In this document: positions 48,053 through 60,665 of the stretch, one piece after another
Layout of the letters: the number at the start of each line of letters is the position of its first letter
How positions within the stretch are numbered: position 1 is the first letter of the stretch
DNA from: Patellaria atrata CBS 101060
Lineage: Eukaryota; Ascomycota; Dothideomycetes; Patellariales; Patellariaceae
DNA: 64,000 nucleotides
Direction: 5' to 3'
Assembly: GCA_010093705.1 (NCBI GenBank)
Contig: MU006096.1
Coordinates: 863,908 to 927,907, forward strand
Program-made: the position numbers and the translations under genes
Notes under the pieces: generated by a model
Databases searched by the model: none
Told to the model about the DNA's origin: nothing
Seen by the model: only the letters and a program-made list of their open reading frames with translations

Positions 48053-50781
48053 TTTCAAGGTAAAAATTGAATAGGATTTTCTAGGGCAATAGGGAATAGG
48101 GAATAGGGAATGTTGAGTAGTGGAGGAAGAGGTTGAATTATTTAAAGGTATCGAAATAATTTGTGCTTTATCAGTGGAAAAGGTACCGGTACCAAGAACG
48201 CTAGCACCCGGTGGCAGGCGTCATAGGTACTTTTTTTTTTTTTCGTTGTGCTGGTCGGTACACGTGAGACAAGGAATTTACAGCGAAGATTCAATCCCTT
48301 ACTTATTCTCAGTTATCCTTCAGGTTATGCCATATGCCAGCCATGTTAAGGGAAGTCAAGGCAAGACTCCCTTGCTCTTGCGCCGATTCTAATGCACGAA
48401 GAGGATTCAATCCCGAAACCGGCCATCGTTCACTGACGGTGGCGCCAGTTGTTGTTCGGAGTTCACGATCGTGATACTGACACACTTTTGACACCGCTGC
48501 TTTGCCTTGAAAGCCGTGTGATGTCCACCTCACAGTCATTCTAGGCGCCACCCCTTTGCATTGGAAATTTGCTATTAAGATAGTTCTAGAACGGAAAGAA
48601 CGATCGTCGGGTGATTGCTTCCAATTTTCCACCTTTCGGCAAGTTGAGCATGTCAAACGTCATGAAAAAGTTCATTGTCACGATGCCCTAGAAATAGTGG
48701 TAAGGCGGAGAAAGGAGAAAAAGGATTTCAACTGCAAGCAAACAATAGATCGACCCTTTCTCGCCTTCCACCCCTGCTTCCCGTGCGTGATTCCCACCCC
48801 CTTCGACTATTCAACGAATCAATCAGTTCTACCGTAAAAGGTAATAGCTACTCACGATAGTTTCGCTTGTATCCTCCACTTCCTTCCCTCCACGTCCTTC
48901 CCTCCACGTCCTTCCCTCCACGTCCTTCCCTCCACGTCCTTCCCTCCACGTCCCTTCCCTCCACGTCCTTCCCTCCACGTCCCTTCCCTCCACATCCCTT
49001 CCCTCCACGTCCTTCCCTCCACTTCCTGCTGCCTCCACTCTTGTCCACCGCCCCTTCCCCCTCCCATATCTGACGGATGTTCTCCCGAGACCGCACACTT
49101 TTCCACTTCCTTAAACAAGGCATCCAGCCATCTAAGGGTCAAGGTCCTTTCAACATTCTTCAGCCACGCTAGAACCCAATTGTACCCGCGGGACAGCTAC
49201 TCTTCCGCCAGATCGTTGCTTCCGTGACTTACTTTAGCTTTCTCTTATAACTAATTTGATAAGCTGAGTACCTGCTTCAGCGTAGCTGACCCCCCTTTCA
49301 TGCTGATAATCGCTGACCTTACGGCTTACGCACCATGATTTTATCTGCCCCACATTCACCCCCACCAACCCACTTCGCAAAGTCTCCTAAGGGTAAGAGT
49401 ATCGTACCTTAGGAACTGGATGGATGCACTCCAGATGCATTGAACGGCAAGGCAACCGTGAGGTGGCAATGGAATCGTTAAAAGGTAGCTGTCATGCTAA
49501 TCACGGATTCACGGCAACAATCCTCGTTATTCAAAAGAAAATCTTTCCGTGACACCTTCGCAAAACTAAGATAAGCTAGCTCGCGAAACGTATCAAGTAC
49601 AAAACCTTTATTCTGTCCTCTACGTTGTTCAATTGCTTTTGAGAAAAAGGGATTGGAACCACTGCGTCCCTTGAACGAAGTTATCCGGGAGCAATCGCCA
49701 TTGCTTGGTGAAAAACAGAGATGAAGAAGGGTCAAGTGTTGAAAGATCGGACAGCTGTCTTAGAGACGACTGGAAAGACATCGTAGAACCATTGAGAGTA
49801 AATCCCCAGGGAAGAGCATTTGAGGCCTAGGTGTATTCCCAGCTCAAGAGTGTTGGAACAATATCGGACGATATCAGTCTATGTCAGCCAGAAAAATGAG
49901 ACGACCGTATATAAAAATCGAACCCGGACGTTATAACATACTGTGTCAACTCTATATAAGATCAAACTTGAAATGGTGAAGAGCGTGGAAACTCGTTACC
50001 AGTGAGCTTAAGGAGTATGCAAAAGTACGCATATACAGCAAAAGAAACCCAAAATTGAACCCCTCAACAACCCTCGGCACACAAACGGACAAAAGAATGA
50101 ATGGGATGCTGATTGATTTGGAAGTGGGAGGTCAAAGAACGGGCTGTCCTTGTCCCCCGTGAGCCGCAACGCAAGCGTGACGTTTGGGACAAAAGGAATC
50201 CTTAAGGTCGGAAAGGGAATCTGTAAACCGCGGGCTCGCTTCCCCAAGGAGTATCCCATCCGATCATCCATCCCGCTCCGCACTTCTACACCTCGCCGAC
50301 AATAAACGCCACGATAAAGTTTGTCTCGAACTTTAAGCACCCACACCTTCGTCTATCGTGAACAGAAATGCTGTGTTTCGAGCGGAGAAACATGGGCACC
50401 ACCTCGTGCAGATGTGGCTGCTGTCGGTGAAGGGTTTTGAGGTGCCTAGGCGTCAGGAACACGCAGGTGAGTGGGTTTCCAGATAATAAGCGAGATATGA
50501 AGCAGACGCAAAATAGAGAAGATATGTAAATAGAAACATCGTACTGTACTGTAGCTCCCTTGGAGGCCGTGGAAGCTTTGTACGACGACTGAAAGGTCTG
50601 GAATACGTACGAGTTATCGTGATGCGATCATTACCATGCGGACAAGAAAAAGCCCACATACACTGTCCTATCCTGTACCGTACTGCACAATATCAACAGA
50701 CTTTGATCCCAGCTACCCCGATATCAGTTTTCCACCTCAAATCATTACAACCTGTACGATTATAACGTTATGAAATCTGCC
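48053..50781. other. 2.7-kb interval without a recognised gene
   Basis: The left end is the maltase promoter, with a 7-bp AGGGAAT repeat (48081-48112) and a T13 tract (48231-48243). The middle holds a minisatellite. Open stretches (for example 50008-50346 on -) have no domain. GTACTGTACTGTA occurs at 50541. Confidence 0.5.
48880..49025. repeat. 14-15-bp minisatellite (CTTCCCTCCACGTC)n
   Basis: About ten head-to-tail copies of a 14-mer, with some 15-mers carrying one extra C. Copies are nearly identical. Both strands are open because the unit lacks stops, so apparent Gly/Arg-rich peptides here are artefacts. Confidence 0.93.
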
Positions 50782-53700
50782 TCATCTAATAGTATCCTTT
50801 TTTTTTGGATTCTTATCTCTTGAAATCAACTTCCTCCACCTACTCTTCTCTTTCCTCTCCCCTTTCCCGGGCATCTCGCCTTCCCCGCTGCGCCCATTTG
50901 CTGCGCTCGTTTCACTTCTGATACCCGTGGGTTGTCGGAAGGGTATCGGTCGGCCACTTTCATCGTACATAAGGTAACCAGCACCGGTTATTTCGTACTC
51001 AGCGTCGTGCTCTTCCCTGGACTGGACGTCTTTCCCGCTCCGCCCGTTTGATGGCCAAGTCGGTGCGGGCGGAACCCTGTCCCTCGCAACTTGTGCGTTC
51101 CTAGCGAGTCGCGAGGCGACGGAATCGAGGTAACTTGCATCGGCCCTCGCGGAGACTTCCTCGGCGTAAGATAAGGACTTGTCGAGCGGGGGATGACGGC
51201 TTGCATATTGATCGACAGGGCTCAGCGTCGGAACCGAAGGGGGAGCCGTAGGTATCAAGGGTTGTTCAACCAACCGATTTGTTGTGCCGTCTGAGCCGTA
51301 TGTCTTCTGCGGTTGCGCATGCGCTTTATCGTTGGCGGTGACTCCGATTGCGCCTATGGACAAATCGGCACTTTGTGATTGTCGACCGTGGCCTCGCTTA
51401 TTAAAGGTGTTATCTACTATACTTGCGAACTGACCGACTGAGCTCGTCGGAGGCGATACCGGAATCTTCGGGAATCCTGGACTCGGTGGTCTGGGAGCAT
51501 TCTCTCCCAGGGTAATGGCTGATCGGCTCCGCTGATGGGAACTAGCTACTGTGCTTGATCCTTGAGATTGCGGTGAAGATGGAGATGGTGATTTGGATCG
51601 AGCTCGATTCGAGTATGTCGAGTTTCTATCAACTTGATTCGGCTCAAGACTTCGAGGGCCTTTAGATGAATCGGGCTATACCAATGTAAGTTCGTCGATC
51701 TGCATTTAGGAGATTACTCTTCAACTTACAAAGTTTGCATTTTCCTGGATTTTTGCAATGTACCTCACTAGAGCGAGTTCAAGAAGGTGGGAAAGCTGTT
51801 CAACAGCCGATACCCTCGTGTAGCCGTCTGGAATTGTTTTGCAGTCGAAACACTCCCTATCAACCATTGGTTTGTTGCAAGTGTCGCATGATAAACATTC
51901 CGAATGAGTCGTAAGCTTGTTCTTCCGAAAACACACCCCATCGACTATTCTTTTGCAGCGAGAACAATGATCTCCTTGACTATCGGTCATATATCCCGAC
52001 ATCAGTCTCATTATGTCATATTCATTTAAGATGGTGCGGTTAAGCTTCAACACGTCGATGAAACTACCGACATACTGTTCAGAGAGCATTAGGTTCTTGA
52101 AGAGTAATTTGTCCAGCGAGCTTCTTAGAACGTGACCAACTTCACCTGTGAAAACCTTCAGAATCGACAAAACCCCAGAATCGATCTGGGGTTCTGGAGA
52201 TCCTTGAATGGAATACCAGGGTGCCGCTTCGACCAACTTTACACTTGATTCGTAGAAAGACTTTGCGTCGCCCAACATTGAATCACCTGAAAGGAGATTA
52301 GCATGTATACTCGTTGTACATATTAGTATTCAGATCTTACTGTTCAGCTCGCCGGTTGTACCGATAGCCTTTAGGAGTGAACTGGCCATACAGACGATCT
52401 CACATATGGTAATAACCCATTCCCTATCCGACCTTGTAATAACGCTGCTCTTGAATAATCCTTGCAAAAAGAGCTTTTTACTGTAATTTGCGTAACTCTC
52501 CAAATTAACGTGATATGTAGAGAGCGTAGTCCAGACCTTCACACTGATCTTCCGTACGCGTTCCATATAAGACTGAAGCGCATCAACGTCCATAGATCGT
52601 GCTCTATCTTTCCCAGTGGTGCCCGTGATTTCTTCGACTAGCTTCACGTCCCATTTGTTGAAAATAGCATAACACTCAGGATGCCACGACTCTCCACGTA
52701 CTTCGACAAACTGCTTGAGGATAGCAGTTCCGCATCCAGGACACATGTCGACAACTTCTGATACGTAATGAAGAAAACAGTACATTTTAGAGTCACCTTC
52801 GTAAAAGGTCTCGTCTTCACCGAAGATCCTTTGGCAATAATTGCATCTAAAATGCTCGGGGTGGAACTTTGCGCCGGCAGGGATATTAATGTAGGTCGCG
52901 CGTAATGCTTGTCCACAGTCATGACACAGAAGGTCCAAACGGCGGAAATAATCGATCTCACACAGCGGCAATTGACCTTTGGTGCCTGGGTTATTGATAG
53001 GAATGAATTTCTCACTGAGAACTCGTTGACAGTCCTAGAACAGATAGCATGTATGAATAATTTTTGGACTTCAATTGAGTTGATGGGGATAATGAGAGTC
53101 CACTCACAGCACATGCAAAGCAGTTGAGATGATAATTCATCCCGAGAGCGAACACATAATCCTCGTCAATGTTCGAATGGCACGAGCTACATTCTGTTTT
53201 CCCCGACTGGTACAAATGGTTAGTTGCCGAACTTTTCGGGTCTAGGTTCTTTGACTTACATTATCAGCATTCGTATTCTGAATAACCACAACCTCACTCT
53301 CCAGCAGATTGGCTATCTTCTGTTGTAAGATTTCTAGATTTCTCCCATACTGTCCGCCCTGAGGGACTTCCTTTGTAATTTTATCTAAATTTGCTTGCGT
53401 CACGTTATTTAACGTGTCAGCTGCACTATGTGCAGGAGATTGAGGGGTTTGGGGTGATAATGTTTGCTGAGAGTCTCTTGGTGAAGGATCCTGTGAAATG
53501 AGGACTTCCTTTGACTCAATCGCTTCTTGAGTCTGGATCTGTTGAAGGAGCATCAATGAAGCAGAACTTTTATGCGAAACTACATCTTCAACCGTAACTG
53601 GCGCTTCATCATTGTCGGTGGGTTCTACTATTAGCGGTATAGAATCTGGTGCGACCAACGTATTTTCTATGTCATTTATTACCTCAACGTTGCCGACTGG

Positions 53701-55434
53701 AACATGATCGTCTTGTGTAAATATCGAGTTTTCAACAGTGAAAGCTGCAGATGATTGCGTGGGACTATCTGCCGAGGTCGTTGTTAGATTGGAATCAACC
53801 TCAAGCTCCAGGGGGCTTTGCTTTGGATTTGCAATTGTTATCGAAGCTCCGGTCGCTTGTAAGGATTCATTCTCATCTGGCACCCCGATTGAAGTTGTCG
53901 CAGGACCAGAGGGTGTCACAAAGCTCTGGCGTCCATGGTCGACGGTTTCATGCGGTACAAAGATAGACTCTCTGTCACTCGCGAGGGCACCATCGCTGGT
54001 TTGGATTGAATAAATACTTTCAGCGGTATCTCGGTCATCCTTACAGCAGGTTCCCGTGAATAAGAACCGATTATCCTCGTCGCGATCTGTCTCTTGGATA
54101 TTATCAAATAAAGTTCTTGCCTTCCAGCGATGATCTGGCTCCTCTTTGAGCATGTTCTGAATCCACTGATATGGCTTTTCTAGGCCATGGTAACCTGGGC
54201 TTGACCTGACTTTATCATACCAGGAAGAAATCCCGTCAATGTTGCGACAGTAGCATTTCGATCTTCCACCTTCGGTAAGAAAATGCTTCTCCATGCTTGA
54301 CGATGTGTTTCCAGCAAGTACAGACCATATTTCGAGAAAGACGCAGCCGAGACTCCAAATATCGGCGCTGGAATTACGACCCCGGTATTGAGCAATCTCT
54401 GGTGGGCAGTACTGAGGAGTGACACTCGTTGGGCCGGTTGAAGTACTCTGCCCTACCTCAGACCAATCTCGACATATGCCAAAGTCGGTTATCAAAACTT
54501 TGTTGTCCTTGACGAGTACATTCTATTGTCCAGTTAGACAGTATATATCCGGAAGAGGGACTAAACCCACTTGAGGTTTTATATCTTTATGTCGAATTTC
54601 CATTTTATGTAAGTAGCTTAACGCAGCAGCCAGACAACCAAAAAATGTTCGCACGAAAGACTGTTTTGCAACAATTAAACTCTCGGACTGCAGGAGTTCC
54701 TTCAAGCTACAATCTGCAACTGGAGACATAATGATTGCAACGTACCTAGAGTTAAAAGTAAGCTTTAGGAAATCAGAGACGGAGCTCGAGTGTTCTAACT
54801 TTGGGTCAGTATAACTACCAATCAACTCAATAATATGATGGTGAGATAACTTCTTGAGTGCACCCAGTTCTCGTTCAAAAGTCTGGAGCATTTCATGATC
54901 CCTTCGGAAAGTGCGTCCTCTCGGTATCAACTTTCTTGCGTACTCTTTCCAGCTGATAGTGCTCATTACCATATCGACATAACCAGAAGCTCCCTTTCCC
55001 AATTCCGCACATTTTCTTAGAGGGACCTGGTTCGGATCTTTAAAATGCCTGTGTCGATCTCTTCTCTCCACGTCCAGGGCCTTGCTGAGAACTAGACTTT
55101 GCGCATCGATGAAATCACAATCGCCCGATTGACTCAAGACGTCCGGAAGAGTGGTAAAACTGAAGGGGAACGAAACATCCGTAACCCCTTTCTCTAAGAA
55201 TTTGTCGATAGCGGCTAACTGATTGATGACGCGCAATACGGTGTAGATTCTGGGAATGCGACTCCATGCTTCCCTTCCATTCCGAGCGAGAATACTAGAG
55301 ATATTTCTTAGGTCTTTCTCGCCAAACGGCTTGTACGCTTCTAGTGAGAATGGTCCTCCAGAAGGCGCAAACCAGGCTAATAGAGCTTCGTCGACATCTT
55401 CAGGTGCCGTAAGCGCTGATCTCGTGGCCTGCAT
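50782..55434 (-). CDS. Protein kinase-LIM fusion protein
   Basis: Six exons: 54571-55434, 53260-54522, 53108-53206, 52341-53034, 51730-52286 and 50782-51675 (1456 aa). All five junctions keep phase. After 140 residues of unknown fold comes a full Ser/Thr kinase: ELGKGASGYVD loop, Lys in YARKLIP, Glu in FERELGAL, HKDIKPQNVLV across a splice site, DFG, a PPE-type APE motif and SADIWSLGC. It looks active. A linker of about 270 residues leads to LIM1 (CSSC...HLNCFACADC), LIM2 (CHDC...HPEHFRCNYC) and a degenerate LIM3 (CPGCGTAILKQFVE...WHPECY). A helical stretch and LIM4 (CSRC...HSECLSCDTC) follow. The LIM1-3 layout resembles Lrg1-type RhoGAPs, but no GAP domain is present. The tail is Ser/Pro-rich with a basic end. 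Confidence 0.85.
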
Positions 55435-56357
55435 TCTATAGTGTTAAGGAGGCATAGGCGTGTGCTTAGTCTATCAAAACTCGACAAGAGATCGTTCTGA
55501 TGACCATTTCACATCTTTCTATCGCCATTACCGTCCTCGTCATAGCGATGATAAACGAAGACAAATCATGGCAAGCTGAAGTTGAAGAGTGCAAGGCTCG
55601 AGGCATTGGGATTCTAGATCTGCAGGCTTTAAGCAATCTCGGCCCTACATAGTAAACACATTTTGACTAGCAGACGGCCATTGGTGGAAAGCACCTGGGA
55701 GGTAAGCGGTAACATTCGCTGAGGACCTATTGGTAGTATTAAATATTATCTAAGGGTCAAGCAAATTCTGGTGGTTGTTTCGGGTCGTGGGCGACCTTTG
55801 TCTGGGGGTCAAGACTCGTTGAACCGTGAGCTTCGGGTCAAAACCTAAGCTGGAAGCTCCCATCTGAGACGCCTCCCTCAGCCTCATCGCTTAATCGATG
55901 AATCGTGAGCTTGGTAGTCTAGCGAAGGTCCTCCCAAAACGATTCTTGAAGAGTTGAGTAATATAGAAAGTATGAAGTATGAGGTGGACAGAAGGAGAAA
56001 GTAGACGGAAGATGTGAGATTTGAACTTGGTAATAAGGTAGGGGATAGATGCTTAATAAGGTAAGAACGAGATGGCTCTGTGAAAGAACCTCTGGATCAA
56101 CCCTTTTGCTACTAATCCCTGAGGTGGTCTCTCCAGTACTCCGTACCTTACTGTCGCAAAGTACCTAGGGTACATCCATGATTTCGATCACTCGTCGGGT
56201 GCACTATATTCAGTCATGGTATATAAAAATGAAAGACAAAACCGGAAAAAAACTCACAAAACAACTCCGAATGGCAGGTTTGCCAACATCTCAATGGTAC
56301 ATTAAACATACCTTCTCAGGAGATTCTAAAGTGTCTATTTAATGAGATGCACATCTA
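55435..56357. other. Intergenic between the sugar kinase and the kinase-LIM gene
   Basis: About 920 bp. A GTACCTTACTG...GTACCTAGGGTAC motif cluster lies at 56145-56175. No gene was recognised. Confidence 0.5.
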
Positions 56358-58285
56358 TCATACAATAGTTCCAGCCATTCCAGCCAGCACAGCAGCACCA
56401 ATGATACCTCCATCTGTCGCCTCCCTTAGGACGACTCTTTTATTTTCATTTTTAACTGAGCCATGCTTTACTAGGTTGTCTATCCAAGCTTGGCAGGTCT
56501 CTAGGAATTCAGGATACCACTGAATTGTGCTGCCAGTATAAGGGACTACAAGCTCTTCCACACAACCTGTACTTGTACCTGTGGGTCCCTCGCTGTTGAA
56601 AGGAGGTTGAAGGGTTCTATGTTTATCTAGATACGCTCCCTCTGGATTGTCCATTCGGATTTCACCAACGCAGGCCAGGAGACCCACAATAGCTGCTGCG
56701 ATTAAGGCACATGACCGAACTTGGACTTTCTGTGCGATGAATCGGAGATCGTCTGCTAATTGATCCGTCCAGTAGGGGCTCTCTGAGTCGGACGGAGCAG
56801 GAAACATCTCATTCAACTTATCTCTAAGGTTTGAGAGCGTCTTATCTGACGGAGCGACTTCGGTTGCTAAAAATGTCGTGGTAACTGCGTTCTTATCTAG
56901 AAATTGTGGTGGAATATCTCCGGTTGCTTTGACGTTCGATAGATGCTCGACTAGTATTAGCCGTACTATCTCACCTATATAGCGCCCGGCGGTCATATAT
57001 TCGAACGGTTGAAATCCAGGAGCCTCAGAATTTTTATCTAGTTGTATATCCCAAGTTGTCATTATTCCTAGTTCACGAAGCGGCACATCGGTACCCCGAA
57101 TCGACCATTCGGTATTGATGACAACCTTAGCATTATCAGAGTCGGATCCGACTGGTAAATGGAGAGATTTGGCTTTCGAGGAATGAAGGGTAGTCGGTCT
57201 CATAGGTACTGTCGCATTCGTTCCAGTGCCAACTATCAACCCCATCACAGCATGGCTGTTGGGGGAAGCTTTTGTTGTGTATGCTAGGGACGCGAAGGTA
57301 GCGACTGTATCATTTGCAATGGCTGCAATACGCAGTCCTGGAAGTTTAGTGACCCTCCTTTTCTTATTTGAGTGTCCGTCTTTGTCATGAGAAGAACTTC
57401 CGTTAGTAGCAGTGTCTTCACAATGCCGGGCATATCCTCCAAGCAGCATCTTACCCAAGTTAAGGTCCGAAGTGATCGCAAATCCCTTTCCCATGGGCAT
57501 CAAAGTTGCTTCTGACATAGAGGTCTGGCTAGGGTACAGTTAGCGATTGACGAACTCAGATTGTCAACATGACTAAAGTTACTGAATATCCTGAAGACAG
57601 TAAAAAGAGATGGTAGGAGTACATGTATGAGAGCAGGCTATCCTACGTCATTGGGAAACTGAACGTGATACCAAGAGGTATTTCATCCCCCAGTACATGT
57701 TCATCCAGTTCAACCCCTGAGAGGCCAACTATTGCCTCTTCTACAACCTCGGCAATACAATCGCCTATCCAGGTAAATAGATCCTCTGCCTGATCCATCT
57801 TGAGATGCTACAAGCGAATTAGCATCTACTCGAGATATGCTGTAGAAGTTTGAGAGGGAATGTGCAAAAGCGGCAACGAAGGAGATATAAACAAAGGCAT
57901 GGAGAGATGCACGTACATTCTCAATAGGCCATGACTTTTCATGGGATCGCCGTATCTTTGGTAACGGAACAGTATCAATAAGTGCTGCCATTCCAGAGGG
58001 TACGGCTCCATCTTCTCCGAGAAGCTCGACCAAGCCAACCCTAAGGTTGGTGCCCCCTACATCGATAGCTATGAACTTCCCTCTCTCATGGCCAGTTGGT
58101 AGTGTAGTAACGGGAGTTGTAAGGAAATGGTCTGTTGAGGTTTTGGCTAGTCGCGTAAAGGTCTGGACAAACTTGCATGCTAGAACATGCAGGTCCTTTT
58201 CATTAATTCTTCGGCTGAGAGGTTCAAGCAGATGGGTAATATGGTACTGCCCCTCCCATACAATATCACTGGATTTTCCCTCCAT
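56358..58285 (-). CDS. Hexokinase-family sugar kinase, GlcNAc-kinase-like
   Basis: Exons are 57917-58285, 57647-57807 and 56358-57528 (566 aa from MEGKSSDIVW). Introns of 109 and 118 nt have GTACGT and GTAGGA donors. Two-lobed ATP-dependent sugar kinase: phosphate-1 loop FIAIDVGGTNLRVG, sugar-binding LGITFSFP, MGKGFAI, the catalytic Asp in AIANDTVATFASL, phosphate-2 loop GLIVGTGTNATVP and the C-terminal GIIGAAVLAG. The run LMPMGKGFAITSDLNLGKML matches N-acetylglucosamine kinases and atypical fungal hexokinases better than glucose hexokinases. Insertions (a charged loop DGHSNKKRRV and an extended small domain) make it longer than the usual 490 aa. An upstream ATG at 58414 would add 43 residues. 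Substrate assignment is tentative. Confidence 0.8.
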
Positions 58286-58985
58286 GTTTTCAGAACTTGG
58301 ACGAATTGATGTAAAAGCGATATTGGAATTTGGATGAGAGTTTAGCCGCCATACACAAATTTCAAGGAGAATTACAAGTGATTTGCGTTGCAGGACGCTT
58401 TCCCCGGGGAGCAAGGGTGAGTCAACAAGGTGTTTGGCTAAGCAGAAGGGAAGATTCGTAGTGATGAATATACAGCTAGATAAAGAAAACTGGGGATCCA
58501 GAAAAGGGGAACAAGTTAGAGATATATATGAAGCGGCAGGGTTGTGTCCTAGAGTAAACTGCTGTGCTAATGTAACGGTAAAGAGGACAACAGGGCGGAG
58601 TGCAGATCACCAAATTCGATGGAGATAGAGGATGAAGAGAAAAGCAGACCTTCTTGGGTTATTTACTCATGTTTCCGCTTGCTTGGAATGTAAGGATAAT
58701 GAGAACGGAAAGGATCAAAATCTGAAATGGATGTATGATAATAAGGTGTTTGGGTATGCTGGGCAAAACTATTTGGCTGGTTCAGTTACCAGTGGGGGAC
58801 TTTCAAGGCACAAAGCCGTCCCTTGATGCCCCCAATTCCGCGCCCTATCCCGCCCGCCGTTAGCTGCAACTCCCCCGCATGCATCAAAATCGCGATTTGC
58901 ATCATCCACTCAAGCTCCCGGTCCAACACTCTCCATTCTGGATCTTTGATATTGCTCTTTGACGCTTGTCTATACCACCCCAGCC
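58286..58985. other. Divergent promoter region of the sugar kinase and GILT genes
   Basis: About 700 bp. It may include a few N-terminal codons of the kinase. Nothing else was recognised. Confidence 0.45.
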
Positions 58986-59936
58986 ATGGAACAAGATAAA
59001 GTTACAGCACCCAGCACCATGGACCCAAAACAACCTCTCGTCCCTCAAACATCGGAGGAGATGGGTTCATCATTTCAATCACGACCGTCGTCAACTAGCC
59101 GTCGTATGCAGAGATTCCACATAGCAGCCATCGTCTTCGTACTTGGCCTATACATTCTTGCGAGGAGATTTCACTGTGATCATCCTGACTCCGATGAACA
59201 TGGTGCGACGACCAAAGTACCGTTGGAAGTCCATATAATGTAAAGTCTTTATCATATGTAGAGAGAGTATCATGAATTAACCCAAGTATAGGTCGAAATG
59301 TCCGGATTCCAAGGCTTGTCTAGAGGAACTTGTTGTCCCAACTATGGCGAATGTCTCTGATAAAGTGGATTTTACTCTTTCATACATTGGAACGTACGTA
59401 AATGACTTCAACCTTGGATTCATGTTGCCACTCCTTTCTTCCGTCCCTGGTTTTTCTACGATATATCTGATCTCTATCATAGACCCACCAATCACGATGA
59501 CGGTGTATCTTGTAAACATGGACAAACTGAATGTCTCGGCAACATCCTCGAACTATGCGCTGCCTCCTTATACCCTTCACCCAAGATATATCTGGGGTTC
59601 ACATATTGCTTAACCCGGAAATACAAGTTGATACCGGATCGAGATCTAGTCCACGACTGTGCCCTCGAACACGGTATCAGCTTTGACAAGCTTAACGACT
59701 GCGCGAGCAAAGACGACGGGAGCTTTGGTATCGACCTGCTGAGAAAGAGTGTGGAGAGAAGTGCACACGCCAACGTTTCCACAAGTTGTACAATCAGGTT
59801 GAACGGAAAAGTGAGATGTGTACACGATGGAGTCTGGAAAGACTGCGATAAAGGTCATAAGGTTACAGACCTAGTTGATGATATTGAAAAGTTATATAAG
59901 GAGTTAAGACAGACTGGGGAAGACTTCTTTCTTTAG
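58986..59936 (+). CDS. GILT-like thiol reductase, type II membrane form
   Basis: Exons are 58986-59239, 59292-59393 and 59483-59936 (269 aa). Introns of 52 and 89 nt have GTAAAG and GTACGT donors. Gamma-interferon-inducible lysosomal thiol reductase relatives reduce disulfides in acidic compartments or the secretory pathway. An N-terminal helix (FHIAAIVFVLGLYILARRF) serves as a signal anchor instead of a cleaved signal. The core starts VPLEVHIMSKCPDSKACLEE, with two Cys spaced C-x5-C. The family block CKHGQTECLGNILELC follows, then YPSPKIYLGFTYCLTRKY, DRDLVHDCALEHGI and CTIRLNGKVRC. The CKHG-x3-EC-x2-N block is the GILT signature. Length is normal. Confidence 0.85.
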
Positions 59937-60665
59937 ATGGCAGTTTTAAGGTTCTTTTTATGATAAGATCAGTACATATAAACAGGCGTTTTGGTTGACT
60001 TTCTGGCGCAGGTTTATACCTACAGGGTATGTACCTGGGATAAAGAGATGGAGTTCAGAGTTGTGGAGTCATAGTCACTATGTGATACTGTACTGTACAT
60101 ATTGTTATACTTCATCCCGTATGCATTCCAAATGCGGATACGATATTCAAGATCAACCTATCCAGACATAAAATCCGCAATACCGTCCACCTCAGGCATG
60201 ACTCGCTGATGGGAAGCAAATCAACACAAGCTCATGCAGCAGGGAACAGGCGTTCGTGAAATTTTCTGCTTGATGAGCTGTCAGCCCTTCGCAATCCCAA
60301 TAAGCTCAACATCACCCACAAGATGGAACGCCCCCTACTTTATACACTCTCTATTCGGCAATCTCAATCTCTCATACTTTCTTGCTACAGCTTACAGCTA
60401 ATCCAATCTCTCTTCTGACCTACAATGGAGCTGCGTCTTGAAGCTCTTTAAGCTGCCCCGCATTCGTCCGCAGCTTGTGTTGAGTCGAGAAGTGCTACCC
60501 CTCCCTCGAAGCCTCAAGATCCAGGACCGTATAAACATATAAAAAAGGTTTATAGGAACAGTGAAGTAAATCACTAAATAGAACCGTATAAACCTCCTCC
60601 CAATCACCGTATCCAACAACAACCTAATCCGGACCTCAGATCAACAGAGCCTATTTACACCCACA
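59937..60665. other. Intergenic, promoter of NECAP
   Basis: About 730 bp. ATACTGTACTGTACAT occurs at 60085-60100. A pyrimidine-rich stretch precedes the NECAP start. No gene was recognised. Confidence 0.5.

Noticed and set aside
48870-49100. Gly/Arg/Glu-rich peptides in several frames
   Set aside because: They are translations of a minisatellite whose unit lacks stops, not genes.
49915-49935. B-box-like GGGTTCGAT on the - strand
   Set aside because: The bases after it (TTTTTATA) cannot form a T-arm or acceptor stem, and no A box lies upstream.
50008-50346. 112-codon open stretch on -
   Set aside because: No domain; it lies in a non-coding spacer.
51417-51450. Apparent frameshift in the Ser/Pro tail of the kinase-LIM gene
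   Set aside because: It came from a misread of the reverse complement. On rereading, SSVGQFASIVDNTF is in one frame with the rest of the exon.
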